A DNA stretch of 59,216 nt from an uncultured Coriobacteriaceae bacterium. Lineage in GTDB: Bacteria; Actinomycetota; Coriobacteriia; Coriobacteriales; Eggerthellaceae. The position numbers and the translations under genes are program-made. The notes under the pieces are model-generated. The model ran no database searches, was not told the DNA's origin, and saw nothing but the letters and a program-made list of their open reading frames with translations. The DNA lies in NCBI GenBank assembly GCA_900539675.1, contig UQDJ01000004.1, forward strand, positions 1-59,216. Reading direction: 5' to 3'. Below, piece by piece: positions 58,873 through 59,216 of this stretch; positions within the stretch are counted from its first letter, which is position 1; each line of letters starts with the position of its first letter.

Positions 58873-59216
58873 AAAATTCATTCCTTTCTTCAATTTTGAA
58901 TTTCCTTGCAATGCCTGCGTATTCTTTGTAGTGCATTTTGGCCTGGTGTGGTGTGCCTTGGCCATACGCATGCATTCAAGGCTTGCAGCAGCGCAGTGAT
59001 GTGCACCTTGGCACGGGCACATCATGGTTAAAGAGCCGCTTCCCAAGAACCCAGATGGGTTTGTAGGCCGGTCCTCCAGCAGATTCTTGGAGGTCAGAGA
59101 AGCCCTGATGCGTTGTGCGTGCCAGCGCATCATGCGCGCAACAAAAAAGCGATCGCAACGGCTTTTGTTAAAGCTCGCTACGATCGCCACATGCTGCAAT
59201 TTTTTACAAGGCAAAT
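58873..59216. other. Leader of the MFS-CBS gene
   Basis: 344 bp. The minus strand carries a terminator of an upstream gene (59143-59187), then a leader of about 260 nt. It contains TGATGTGC/GCACATCA, an 8-bp stem (about 59003-59030). No riboswitch family is recognised. The frame that runs through it to the window edge has no ribosome site and is not proposed to be coding. Confidence 0.5.
59143..59187 (-). terminator. Terminator of a gene lying beyond the right window edge
   Basis: Minus-strand stem GCGATCG...CGATCGC (59187-59149), about 17 pairs with one bulged A and two G-T, AACA loop, and then six T (complement of 59143-59148). It should stop transcription from a minus-strand gene to the right. 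Confidence 0.85.

Noticed and set aside
58976..59158. Leader peptide or small protein in the MFS leader
   Set aside because: No ribosome site and no codon run suggesting attenuation.
58882..59214. N-terminal extension of the MFS-CBS protein to the window edge
   Set aside because: It contains a terminator with T6 and has no transporter-like features; a leader is more likely.

Overview
The window looks like chromosomal DNA from an actinobacterium of the Coriobacteriia, probably an Eggerthellaceae member of moderate G+C such as Cryptobacterium. This placement is an inference. It rests on the gene families present (a DUF559-type endonuclease family, DUF6282, an AhpC/TrxR pair, ABC-2 cassettes, GltBD and a YczE-type membrane protein), on strong AGGAG-type ribosome sites and on frequent GTG starts. 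I see no phage, integrase, transposase, rRNA or CRISPR array. The DNA reads as core and metabolic genome rather than a mobile island.

Layout. 1-6 kb: the 3' end of a large single-chain FGAM synthase (purL), a DUF559-type endonuclease-domain protein, a SAM methyltransferase and the ABC-F factor EttA. 6-12 kb: L-lactate permease, ThrH-type phosphatase, then AhpC followed by a flavoprotein disulfide reductase whose AhpF-type N-terminal domain sits at the C-terminus. 12-20 kb: an amine or guanidino-compound locus with an APC permease, a ureohydrolase, a divergent TetR regulator, a type III glutamine-synthetase-like gene broken in an A7 run, a MetX-like alpha/beta hydrolase and an SSS symporter. 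20-25 kb: a heterodimeric ABC exporter. 25-31 kb: phosphoglycerate mutase, a DUF2130 plus LOG operon, and a TcdA-like E1 enzyme coupled to a membrane-anchored XRE regulator. 31-39 kb: a DUF6282 hydrolase, an ABC-2 export operon, a PepV-like dipeptidase, a PHP phosphatase, a YczE-type membrane protein and a small hypothetical. 39-46 kb: glutamate synthase GltB-GltD. 46-49.6 kb: nitroreductase, patatin, and a Fur/Zur-type regulator with a 10-TM metal transporter behind a strong promoter carrying a Zur-like box. 50-59 kb: a DUF4190 protein, a Wzx-like flippase, a PAP2 phosphatase, tRNA-Glu and tRNA-Gln, UppP, a chorismate mutase and an MFS transporter fused to CBS domains.

How the genes work together. 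AhpC and its reductase form a peroxide-detoxification pair. The 12-20 kb genes plausibly import amines or guanidines and pass their nitrogen to glutamine-type chemistry, while GltBD assimilates ammonia. UppP, PAP2 and the flippase all concern undecaprenyl-linked envelope assembly.

The most distinctive signal across the window is a recurrent class of short local tandem duplications (13-67 bp periods). They lie at gene 3' ends, in convergent intergenic gaps and inside low-complexity linkers. In at least two convergent gene pairs the repeated unit carries a stop codon on each strand. Other points of interest are the permuted AhpF architecture, a large imperfect palindrome at 20.4 kb, the homopolymer frameshift in the glutamine-synthetase gene, the Zur-box/transporter operon, and the hairpin-rich leader of uppP.
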